Assembly (NCBI GenBank): GCA_031256015.1 | Contig: JAIRRK010000053.1 | Span: forward strand, 1-9,529 | Source of the DNA: Dysgonamonadaceae bacterium | GTDB taxonomy: Bacteria; Bacteroidota; Bacteroidia; Bacteroidales; Azobacteroidaceae | Direction: 5' to 3' | DNA length: 9,529 nucleotides | Shown here: piece after piece, positions 1 through 6,310 of the stretch | How positions within the stretch are numbered: position 1 is the first letter of the stretch | Layout: the number at the start of each line of letters is the position of its first letter | The notes under the pieces: generated by a model | The model's input: only the letters and a program-made list of their open reading frames with translations | Told to the model about the DNA's origin: nothing | Database searches by the model: none | Translations under genes and position numbers: made by a program

Positions 1-1465
1 CGGAATTGACGCCATACATCGACATGTGATCGCCGTTGTAAGTAGCCCATCCCAATGCCAATTCCGACATATCTCCCGTTCCGATTACCATGCCGTTTTC
101 TTTATTGGCTAAATCCATCAGGATTTGAGTTCTTTCACGAGCTTGCGTGTTTTCGTATGTCACGTCGTGTATGGCAGGATCATGACCAATGTCTTTGAAA
201 TGTTGTTCGCCGGCAGCTACTATACTGATTTCCTTCCTCGAAATACCTAAAGATTTCATCAACTTGGTTGCATTGTTGTAAGTTCTGTCGGTTGTACCGA
301 AACCGGGCAAAGTAACTCCCAAAATGGTTTTACGGGGAAGATTTAATTTATCTGCGGTTTTCACGCACACCAATAATGCCAAAGTAGAATCCAATCCTCC
401 TGAAACACCGATAACCAACGATTTGGAATTTGTATGCAATATTCTTTTGGCTAATCCGGCTACTTGAATGGAAAAAATTTCTTCACAACTTTCATGGTAA
501 TTGTTGGAAGCAGGAATAAATGGCGTAGGATTTACTTTTCGAGTTAATCTCGTCCATTCTTTTTGATTATTTAAATCAATCGGTACCAATACATAGTTAT
601 TTGGATTTGTTTCGTTCGAAAAAGTAGTATTTTTTCTTCTTTCCGAATTTAACAAATCGAAATCGATTTCATTAACTATCAACTGATCTTCCAATTGAAA
701 ACGTTTTGATTCGGATAACAATTTCCCGTTTTCATAAATGTAGGCATTCCCGGTGTAAACCAAATCTGTTGAAGATTCTCCGAATCCGGCTCCGGCGTAA
801 ACATAAGCTGATAGGCAACGAGCGGATTGTTGACTGATTAATGATTTTACGTATTCTCGCTTTCCGATTAATTCGTCGCTTGCCGATAAATTAAAAATTA
901 GTCTTGCTCCTGCTATCGCGTGATGAGAACCGGGAGGAATGACCGACCAAAGATCTTCACACACTTCAACGGCAAAAGTTCGTATTCCTGATCCAAATAA
1001 AATGTTTGTTCCGAAACAAGTATCTTCTCCGGCATAAGCTATTTTCATTACGTCGTGGGATAAATAGGGTTCAAACCAACGTTTTTCGTAAAACTCGGAA
1101 TAATTCGGAAGGAAAATTTTGGGAACAATTCCTAAAACTTTTCCTTTCCGGCAAACAATTGCACAATTGTACAGCTTGGAATTTTGTTCGACAGGAGCTC
1201 CGACGATAAAGCAAATCGATAATTTTTTTGTTTCCTCTAATAAACGGGCTATATTATTTTCCGATTCTCGAATCAATGTTTTCTGTAAAAACAAATCTCC
1301 GCAAGTGTAAGAAGAAATCGATAATTCGGGAAAACAAACAATTTGAACACCTTGTTCTTCAGCCTGAAAAATCATTTTTTTGATTTGTTCCGTATTGAAT
1401 TTACAATCAGCCACTTTTACTTTCGGAATGGCTGCGGCCACTTTACAAAATCCGTAATCGTTCAT
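1..1465 (-). CDS. nadE: Glutamine-dependent NAD+ synthetase, 3' end beyond left edge (partial)
   Basis: Makes NAD+ from nicotinate adenine dinucleotide, ATP and ammonia; the ammonia is released from glutamine by the protein's own amidase domain. It acts in the cytosol as the last step of NAD synthesis. The frame stays open for 488 codons from the ATG at 1465 to the left edge. Residues 1 to about 260 form a nitrilase-type glutaminase with the catalytic triad visible as Glu47 (FPELSISSY), Lys116 (PKIFLPNYSEFYE) and Cys169 (VEVCEDLW). The synthetase half begins near residue 330 and carries the ATP-binding PP-loop SGGLDST at 355-361, followed by GTGDMSELALGWATYNGDH near the cut. Full-length relatives of this two-domain form are roughly 640 residues, so about 150 are missing. 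It starts 4 nt after the lipoprotein gene ends and looks like the last visible gene of the operon. Family assignment is secure. Confidence 0.96.
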   Translation of the reverse strand, partial: MNDYGFCKVAAAIPKVKVADCKFNTEQIKKMIFQAEEQGVQIVCFPELSISSYTCGDLFLQKTLIRESENNIARLLEETKKLSICFIVGAPVEQNSKLYNCAIVCRKGKVLGIVPKIFLPNYSEFYEKRWFEPYLSHDVMKIAYAGEDTCFGTNILFGSGIRTFAVEVCEDLWSVIPPGSHHAIAGARLIFNLSASDELIGKREYVKSLISQQSARCLSAYVYAGAGFGESSTDLVYTGNAYIYENGKLLSESKRFQLEDQLIVNEIDFDLLNSERRKNTTFSNETNPNNYVLVPIDLNNQKEWTRLTRKVNPTPFIPASNNYHESCEEIFSIQVAGLAKRILHTNSKSLVIGVSGGLDSTLALLVCVKTADKLNLPRKTILGVTLPGFGTTDRTYNNATKLMKSLGISRKEISIVAAGEQHFKDIGHDPAIHDVTYENTQARERTQILMDLANKENGMVIGTGDMSELALGWATYNGDHMSMYGVNS

Positions 1466-1469
1466 GTGT

Positions 1470-2093
1470 TTAATAGTTGAATGTATAAGTTTTTTCTCCA
1501 TAATTGGATGAAACAATGTGTACTGCCAATGTTTTACTTCCGTCGGGTTCTCCCAACGCTTCTTTTAGATCGAAAGAGATATTTTCCGATTTGAAAGCCC
1601 CCGGTTTGTCGTTATTACTGTCGTGCAGGAAATAAATATTGATTTCGTTTTGATTTTTTTCTCTTGTATCTGCCCATAAAGATACATGATGAATCTCCGA
1701 ATGAAACTCCATGTAAAATCGAATATTTAGGAAATGGTTTCCCGTCCAAACACTTTCAAGTCGGACAGGTTTGTTCTTCGATTCGGAAATCAGATTTTTT
1801 TCTACAAATTTTAATCTTCCCAAAGGAATATATTGACCTCTTAAAATGAATATTTCATTATTTTCAGGAGGGTTTGCATAGCGATAAGTTAATAAGGTTC
1901 TCGTTCCGGGTTCAAAACCGACGGCTTTGTTGGTGTTGTACACACATTCTCCATTGTCCAATAAAAAAGAAAAATCATCTTGTACCATTGCCATTTCAAC
2001 ATAATATTCTCCGTAACCGTATCCTTTATCTTCTTCATTACAAGATGTCAGGAAAGACAGGCAGCAAAACAATATGAGAGAAGTTTGTTTCAT
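1470..2093 (-). CDS. NigD-like lipoprotein
   Basis: A 207-residue predicted lipoprotein of unknown function. Residues 1-17 are a short signal peptide ending in the lipobox LTSC, with Cys18 as the expected acylated residue. The mature end reads CNEEDKG; acidic residues just after the lipid cysteine resemble the lipoprotein export signals that send Bacteroidota lipoproteins to the cell surface, so surface exposure is an inference. The body matches the NigD-like layout: an N-terminal barrel-like part (YYVEMAMVQDDFSFLLDNGE, then a TLLTYRY strand) and a C-terminal beta-rich part ending in the YTFNY strand. NigD proteins are common in Bacteroidales and have no established biochemical role. Its ATG overlaps the stop of the upstream acyltransferase gene by one base (TAATG), and nadE follows after 4 nt, so translation is probably coupled. 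The lipoprotein call is firm; NigD membership rests on recalled pattern. Confidence 0.8.
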   Translation of the reverse strand: MKQTSLILFCCLSFLTSCNEEDKGYGYGEYYVEMAMVQDDFSFLLDNGECVYNTNKAVGFEPGTRTLLTYRYANPPENNEIFILRGQYIPLGRLKFVEKNLISESKNKPVRLESVWTGNHFLNIRFYMEFHSEIHHVSLWADTREKNQNEINIYFLHDSNNDKPGAFKSENISFDLKEALGEPDGSKTLAVHIVSSNYGEKTYTFNY

Positions 2094-3247
2094 TATTCCT
2101 TTACGGACAAATAGTTTTTAATCGGATTAGCATACATCTCCAATAATTTTTGAGTCAAAAATGCAACATCTTTGTTTTTCAAATCAATTTTATTCAACTG
2201 TTGATTCAAATATTCATTAAAAACAGATACATCCGTTGAGGTGTATTTGTCTTGGAATAAATGATTTCCCCATAAACGGTCGTAAGCAATGTAATTTCCG
2301 GGATAGAATTTATAGTTCAAATAAATTTCCTTATCAATCGAAGAAGCAATTAGAAAAATTAACTCGTTTTTGGGCAAGTCCGGGTTGATTTGATTTATTA
2401 AGCGGTTAATAGGTTTCCCAAATTGAAGATGAACATTTCCTTTATAACCTTCTATTCCGGTTCTCATATTCAACAAATCATCCTCTTTCGATTTTTTAAA
2501 CTCGGAGTCATCTCTTTTATTCTGAAATTCTTTGGCTTTCAGGTAATCGCAAGGGTCGTATTCGTAAGACAAAGTTACCGGAGCAATATTGAGTTCTTTT
2601 ATGTTTTCCAAAAAATTCTTTTTGTCGCCTCCTATTGCAAGCATTTTAAGCACGCTTTCTTGCGTTTTATCGTTTGAATCTTTGGCCCGTCCTTCTCGTT
2701 GAGCAATCCATACCGATTCGTGTTTTTCATTTATCACGAAATGAATATACTTAGACAGATGAATCGATTCTTCCAATTGTTGTCTTCCCGAGATTCCTCT
2801 TTTAACGATAAAACTTTTATTTATTCGAACAATATTTTTAATCCACGGGAACAACAACAAATTATCGCCTATGGCTATTTCTGATATTTTATAGTTGTGT
2901 TCATCGAGGGTTACGCCTAAAAAAGCAGCATCCAATACAATGTCGCGATGATTGGAAGTATAAGTATATGCTTCTTTGTTTGAGATATTTTCGAATCCGG
3001 AACTGTTAAATTCCTTTACCGACCGAGCCCTGATTCGACCGACAACTCCTTTCACTATTTTTTGTTGGAACTCCTTTTTCGTTTGAATCGTTTTCATTAA
3101 TTCTATGAACGAAGCTTGTTCCTCTTCCGGAGTGAAAAAATCGACTATTTTTCTAAACTGATTGTCCTTTAATAATTCTTGAATGACCGGATTTATTTCA
3201 TCGTCATAAAACGGACGAATATCATCAAATTCAGCATTTTTTTCCAT
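2093..3247 (-). CDS. Glycerolipid-type acyltransferase (PlsB/PlsC-like)
   Basis: Probably transfers a fatty acyl group to glycerol-3-phosphate or lysophosphatidate in phospholipid synthesis; the acceptor cannot be read from sequence. The four acyltransferase blocks appear in order over 384 residues: block I TSNHRDIVLDAAFL (His100), block II FIVKRGISGR (146-155), block III VWIAQREGRAKDS (179-191, with Glu185-Gly-Arg) and block IV IAPVTLSYEYDP (221-232). Residues 1-90 form a mostly charged helical extension. I see no signal peptide or membrane span, so a soluble or peripheral protein is likely. Block I has five, not four, residues between the His and the next suitable Asp (His100, Asp106), unlike textbook HX4D. 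It lies 1 nt downstream of ddl and overlaps the lipoprotein gene by 1 nt. Such proteins are often annotated 1-acyl-glycerol-3-phosphate acyltransferase in this phylum. Confidence 0.82.
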   Translation of the reverse strand: MEKNAEFDDIRPFYDDEINPVIQELLKDNQFRKIVDFFTPEEEQASFIELMKTIQTKKEFQQKIVKGVVGRIRARSVKEFNSSGFENISNKEAYTYTSNHRDIVLDAAFLGVTLDEHNYKISEIAIGDNLLLFPWIKNIVRINKSFIVKRGISGRQQLEESIHLSKYIHFVINEKHESVWIAQREGRAKDSNDKTQESVLKMLAIGGDKKNFLENIKELNIAPVTLSYEYDPCDYLKAKEFQNKRDDSEFKKSKEDDLLNMRTGIEGYKGNVHLQFGKPINRLINQINPDLPKNELIFLIASSIDKEIYLNYKFYPGNYIAYDRLWGNHLFQDKYTSTDVSVFNEYLNQQLNKIDLKNKDVAFLTQKLLEMYANPIKNYLSVKE

Positions 3248-3248
3248 A

Positions 3249-4244
3249 TTACTTTCTTTTTGATAATTCGGATTCTATTATTTCCGACAGAACATCAGTT
3301 ATATTTAATCCTGCCGCTTTGATTTGCTGAGGAATAAAACTCGTAGAAGTCATACCGGGAGTAGTATTTACTTCAAGCATTCGGACTTCTTTTTCGGGAG
3401 AAATGATAAAATCAACACGTATAATTCCTTTGGCATTTATCCAATCATAAATATTGGCGGTTAAATTTTGTATTTCCCGGGTTAATTCTTTTGAGATACG
3501 AGCCGGAGTAATTTCTTCGACACTTGCCGGATTGTATTTTGCATCAAAATCAAAAAAATCATTTTTGCTTACGACTTCCGTAATCGGGAGAACTGTTTTC
3601 TTATCCTCCGCTTGATAGCATCCGCAAGTAACTTCAGTGCCGGCCATAAAACTTTCGACCATCACTTCTTCTCCTTCTTGAAACGCTTCATCTATCGCCG
3701 GTTGAAGTTGTTCGATTGCAGTTACTTTTGTTGTGGCAAAACTGGAACCTCCGTCATTCGGTTTAACAAAAACGGGTAACTTCAATTGGTTTATTATTTC
3801 CTTTGGATTTACTTTATCTTTTTTTCTCAAGCAAATCGATGGAGCAATTTGCACTCCGAAACCTTTTAAATAATTATTACAGAAATACTTATTGAAAGTA
3901 AGAGATGCAGCTAATACACCGCAACAAGAATAAGGAATACCCAACATGTCGAAATAACCTTGTAACAATCCGTTTTCTCCCGGAGTTCCGTGTATCGTTA
4001 TATACGCAAAATCAAATTGAATTTTCAGTCCGTTATAAACAAAACTGAAATCATTTTTATCGATTGGATATTCTTCTTTTTCATTTACCTGTACAGTCCA
4101 TTTGTCTTTGGTAACGTAAACGACATATAAATTATATTTCTCTTTATCGAGAAAGGAATAAATACCGCCTGCACTTTTAACGGAAATAACGATTTCGGAC
4201 GAATATCCTCCGGCGATAATGGCTATGTTCTTTTTATTTTTCAT
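3249..4244 (-). CDS. ddl: D-alanine--D-alanine ligase
   Basis: Joins two D-alanines using ATP, giving the dipeptide that MurF adds to the peptidoglycan stem; cytosolic ATP-grasp enzyme. At 331 residues it is close to the usual length of this family. Visible landmarks: the N-terminal GGYSSE loop with Glu17, the IHGTPGENGLLQGYFD segment (84-99), the ATP-grasp lysine in VFVKPNDGGSS (Lys161), the active-site loop DFDAKYNPAS with Lys236 and Tyr237, and the C-terminal metal and phosphate site RVDF...LEVNTTPGMTSTS with Arg276, Asp278, Glu291 and Asn293. Tyr rather than Phe at the Lys-Tyr pair fits a D-Ala-D-Ala ligase rather than a D-Ala-D-lactate ligase of vancomycin resistance; this is inference from family knowledge. 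The ATG lies 11 nt inside the end of the rluD-like gene and the stop is 1 nt before the acyltransferase start, so it is translationally coupled on both sides. Confidence 0.95.
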   Translation of the reverse strand: MKNKKNIAIIAGGYSSEIVISVKSAGGIYSFLDKEKYNLYVVYVTKDKWTVQVNEKEEYPIDKNDFSFVYNGLKIQFDFAYITIHGTPGENGLLQGYFDMLGIPYSCCGVLAASLTFNKYFCNNYLKGFGVQIAPSICLRKKDKVNPKEIINQLKLPVFVKPNDGGSSFATTKVTAIEQLQPAIDEAFQEGEEVMVESFMAGTEVTCGCYQAEDKKTVLPITEVVSKNDFFDFDAKYNPASVEEITPARISKELTREIQNLTANIYDWINAKGIIRVDFIISPEKEVRMLEVNTTPGMTSTSFIPQQIKAAGLNITDVLSEIIESELSKRK

Positions 4245-5307
4245 GAATATATTGACTGAAATTTCTCCATTTCTCGATTAATTGATTCATATCGTCGGGC
4301 AAAGAAGTTTCAAAAAATAATTTTTCCTTTGTTTTCGGATGAATAAATCCCAATGTTTTAGCGTGTAAAGCTTGTCTGGGACAGAGGTCGAAACAATTTT
4401 TAATAAACTGTTTATACTTGGTGTGATGATTTCCTTTCAATATTTCGTTTCCGCCGTAACGTTCATCATTGAAAATAGTGTGTCCGATAGACTTCATGTG
4501 GACTCGAATTTGGTGAGTTCGTCCTGTTTCCAAGCGACATTCGACCAAAGTAACATAACCGAAACGTTCGATTACTTTGTAATGAGTTACCGCCGGTTTT
4601 CCCGATTCTCCATCGGGGAAAACAGTCATCAACATTTTATCACGAGGATGCCGGCCGATATTTCCTTCTATTCGTCCTTCGTTTTCTTTTACATTTCCCC
4701 AAACCAATGTTTGATATTGTCGTTGGGTTGTTTTATAGTAAAATTGATTTCCTAAATCGGTTTTTGCATCCGGATTTTTAGCAATCACCAATAAACCCGA
4801 AGTATCTTTATCAATTCGATGTACCAATCCCAAACGAGGATCTTTCGAATCATACGAATCCGTATCTTTCAAATGCCATGCAATTGCATTAACCAAGGTT
4901 CCGGTATAATTTCCATGACCGGGATGTACAACCAATCCGGGAGGTTTATTAACCACCATCAAATCGGAATCTTCATAAACGATATTAAGAGGAATATTTT
5001 CAGGAATGATTTCCAACTCTCTTCTCGGACGATCCATGACAATGGTAATCGTATCGAGAGGCTTTACTTTGTAATTTGATTTGACGGGATTTCCATTTGC
5101 CAAAACATATCCGGCATCCGTTGCCTGTTGAATTCGATTGCGGGAAGCTCCTGTTATTCTGTCGACTAAAAATTTATCTATTCGCAACAAAGTTTGTCCC
5201 TTATCGGCTACAAATCGATAATGTTCAAACAATTCGTCTTCGACGTCATCTATTAAAGTCGAATCTTCATTGTATTCAATTATATCTTCTTTTCTTTTTT
5301 TCTTCAT
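4234..5307 (-). CDS. rluD: RluD/RluA-family 23S rRNA pseudouridine synthase
   Basis: Isomerises uridines in large-subunit rRNA to pseudouridine; RluD proper modifies helix 69 of 23S rRNA. The 357 residues start with a charged, mostly acidic tail of about 30 residues (EDSTLIDDVEDELFE). An S4 RNA-binding domain follows at about 41-90 (RIDKFLVDRITGASRNRIQQ). The catalytic domain has the family motif LGLVHRIDKDTSGLLVIAKN with catalytic Asp166, and the GRTHQIRVHM box at 262-271. S4 plus catalytic domain is the RluC/RluD arrangement; RluD is preferred because of overall similarity and genome habit, but the exact target uridines are not provable here. It starts 9 nt after the PASTA gene stops and overlaps ddl by 11 nt. 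A subset of its length excess over E. coli RluD comes from the acidic N-terminus. Confidence 0.93.
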   Translation of the reverse strand: MKKKRKEDIIEYNEDSTLIDDVEDELFEHYRFVADKGQTLLRIDKFLVDRITGASRNRIQQATDAGYVLANGNPVKSNYKVKPLDTITIVMDRPRRELEIIPENIPLNIVYEDSDLMVVNKPPGLVVHPGHGNYTGTLVNAIAWHLKDTDSYDSKDPRLGLVHRIDKDTSGLLVIAKNPDAKTDLGNQFYYKTTQRQYQTLVWGNVKENEGRIEGNIGRHPRDKMLMTVFPDGESGKPAVTHYKVIERFGYVTLVECRLETGRTHQIRVHMKSIGHTIFNDERYGGNEILKGNHHTKYKQFIKNCFDLCPRQALHAKTLGFIHPKTKEKLFFETSLPDDMNQLIEKWRNFSQYIHEK

Positions 5308-5316
5308 AAAGAAGAT

Positions 5317-5934
5317 TTAAAACCACGATTCATCAGGCGTCACAAATAAGAGGGAGTCTTGGGGATTACTTTCTTCCGGAAAAGTGTTTCCTTCACTACC
5401 CGAGCTGACCAAAAGAGTCAAAGGAGTGTCTGCCGGAAGTTTATCGCCCTGATTCAACGTTCTGCCTTTCGCTTCCACGCTCAAAGCCAAACCTTTGAAA
5501 ACTCCCGGAACTTCCATGACGGTTACGGATTCGAAACCTATCGATTTCAGCATTGCCTCAGCTTGGCGTTGAGACATGTCTTTTACCAACGGAACAATTA
5601 ACATTTGTGCCGTTGCAGCATTTACGGTAATATAAATGATACGGTTTTGTTTTACGTAAGCTCCTATGGGAGGAGTTGTTTCGAGAATACTTCCGGGAGC
5701 TTTGTTTTTTACATAAGCCGAATCGATAACTTCGTATCTTAAAGAACGTTGTTCAAAAAAAGGAATCGCATCGGTGATTAACATTCCTTTCACATTGGGT
5801 ATCTCCACTTGGCTGCCATATTGAGTGTAACTATCCAACCATTTGAGAACCGCGAAAACCAACAATAGAAAAACAATTGCGGCGAGCAGAATATTTCTAA
5901 TAAAAATATTGTTTATAATAGTCCAAATTTTCAT
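5317..5934 (-). CDS. Membrane-anchored PASTA-domain protein without kinase
   Basis: A 205-residue protein with a short cytosolic head (1-13), one membrane helix (about 14-33, NILLAAIVFLLLVFAVLKWL) and an extracytoplasmic part with two PASTA repeats at about 43-106 (VEIPNVKGMLITDAIPFFEQ...ITVNA) and 111-178 (IVPLVKDMSQRQAEAMLKSIG...LLVSSG). A Ser/Glu/Pro-rich tail ends in DESWF. PASTA domains bind peptidoglycan fragments or beta-lactams when found on PknB-type kinases and penicillin-binding proteins; here no kinase or transpeptidase domain is attached. A peptidoglycan-sensing or scaffold role is therefore inference, helped by ddl being two genes downstream. It is the first gene of the six-gene minus-strand cluster, starting about 57 nt beyond the hairpin that follows rpmH. 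No Shine-Dalgarno sequence; the leader is A/T-rich. Confidence 0.88.
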   Translation of the reverse strand: MKIWTIINNIFIRNILLAAIVFLLLVFAVLKWLDSYTQYGSQVEIPNVKGMLITDAIPFFEQRSLRYEVIDSAYVKNKAPGSILETTPPIGAYVKQNRIIYITVNAATAQMLIVPLVKDMSQRQAEAMLKSIGFESVTVMEVPGVFKGLALSVEAKGRTLNQGDKLPADTPLTLLVSSGSEGNTFPEESNPQDSLLFVTPDESWF

Positions 5935-5957
5935 CTTCCATTTTGTTCTATGTCGGA

Positions 5958-5984
5958 CAAAAATAAGAAAAAAGAATGTAACAA
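5958..5984 (-). promoter_or_regulatory. Possible promoter of the PASTA-rluD-ddl operon
   Basis: On the minus strand a -7 box TATTTTTG (5965-5958) matches the Bacteroidota TAnnTTTG pattern and is followed 23 nt later by the PASTA start codon. The nearest upstream TTG (5984-5982) is only 16 nt away instead of the usual 19-21, so the -33 half is weak. The -7 match is in T-rich sequence where chance matches are common. The operon might instead be fed by readthrough from rpmH. Confidence 0.35.
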
Positions 5985-5990
5985 GAATAC

Positions 5991-6022
5991 AAAAGGGAAT
6001 AAACTTTCGTCCATTCCCTTTT
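5991..6022 (-). terminator. Probable rho-independent terminator of rpmH
   Basis: A perfect 10-bp inverted repeat, AAAAGGGAAT (5991-6000) and ATTCCCTTTT (6013-6022), encloses a 12-nt loop. It starts 22 nt beyond the rpmH stop codon. Read on the minus strand the 3' arm ends in UUUU and continues into U-rich sequence. The stem has only three G-C pairs in a row, so termination may be partial, which would let some rpmH transcription continue into the PASTA operon. A run of T on the other side means it could also work for plus-strand transcription, but no plus-strand gene lies there. Confidence 0.6.
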
Positions 6023-6044
6023 TATATATCTTGGAGATATTCCT

Positions 6045-6197
6045 TTACCCGTTATATTCGTCTGATACGGTTAACTTTTTACGTCCTTTCGCTCTGCGAA
6101 AAGCCAACACTCTACGTCCGTTAGCACTCTCCATTCTGTTGCGGAATCCGTGTTTATTTTTTCTTTTTCTGTTTGAGGGTTGAAATGTTCGTTTCAT
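6045..6197 (-). CDS. rpmH: 50S ribosomal protein L34
   Basis: Small basic protein of the large ribosomal subunit. The 50-residue frame reads [18 protein letters not shown] at the start, then [18 protein letters not shown] and [11 protein letters not shown], the near-universal L34 pattern with the Bacteroidota C-terminal SDEYNG. The start is fixed by the conserved MKRTFQPS. It contains Phe33 where many relatives have Arg, Ser or another small or polar residue ([13 protein letters not shown]); this is probably harmless variation. It sits alone between trpB and the PASTA operon, with its own strong promoter upstream and a hairpin downstream. In many bacteria rpmH neighbours dnaA and rnpA; that linkage is absent here, as is usual in Bacteroidales. 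Confidence 0.97.
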   Translation of the reverse strand: MKRTFQPSNRKRKNKHGFRNRMESANGRRVLAFRRAKGRKKLTVSDEYNG

Positions 6198-6238
6198 GAC
6201 TCTATATTTTTATTTGTTATTTTCTTTTAATTGGGTTG

Positions 6239-6270
6239 CAAAGATATGATTAATTTATTGAAAGAACAAA
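6239..6270 (-). promoter_or_regulatory. Promoter of rpmH, Bacteroidota type
   Basis: On the minus strand TTTG (6270-6267) is followed after exactly 20 nt by TATCTTTG (6246-6239), a full match to the -33/-7 consensus of the Bacteroidota primary sigma factor. Transcription would begin near 6232, giving a leader of about 35 nt rich in A with no Shine-Dalgarno sequence. Strong consensus fits a highly expressed ribosomal protein gene. Confidence 0.8.
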
Positions 6271-6284
6271 TTATGAGCATAATT
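6269..6284. promoter_or_regulatory. Short AT-rich dyad touching the rpmH -33 box
   Basis: AATTATG and CATAATT form a perfect 7-bp inverted repeat with a 2-nt spacer. The dyad overlaps the edge of the -33 element of rpmH and lies 27 nt beyond the trpB stop codon. It might be an operator or a weak hairpin at the end of the trpB message; in such A/T-rich sequence it may also be chance. Confidence 0.25.
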
Positions 6285-6310
6285 ATTTTAAAAATTCAAT
6301 TCTGCCCGGT

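Noticed and set aside
1006..1310. Two overlapping plus-strand frames of 60-70 codons
   Set aside because: They lie antisense to nadE, whose motifs and open frame are continuous through this region; compositional shadows with no recognisable domains.
3249..4244. D-Ala-D-lactate ligase of a vancomycin resistance cluster
   Set aside because: The active-site loop has the Lys-Tyr pair of D-Ala-D-Ala ligases and no vanH, vanX or regulator genes are present.
4372..5309. Plus-strand frames of up to 127 codons
   Set aside because: Antisense to the well-supported pseudouridine synthase gene and without starts, domains or promoters of their own.
5843..6183. Plus-strand frames of 77-93 codons across the rpmH region
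   Set aside because: Antisense to rpmH and the PASTA gene start, and their composition follows from the basic L34 codons.
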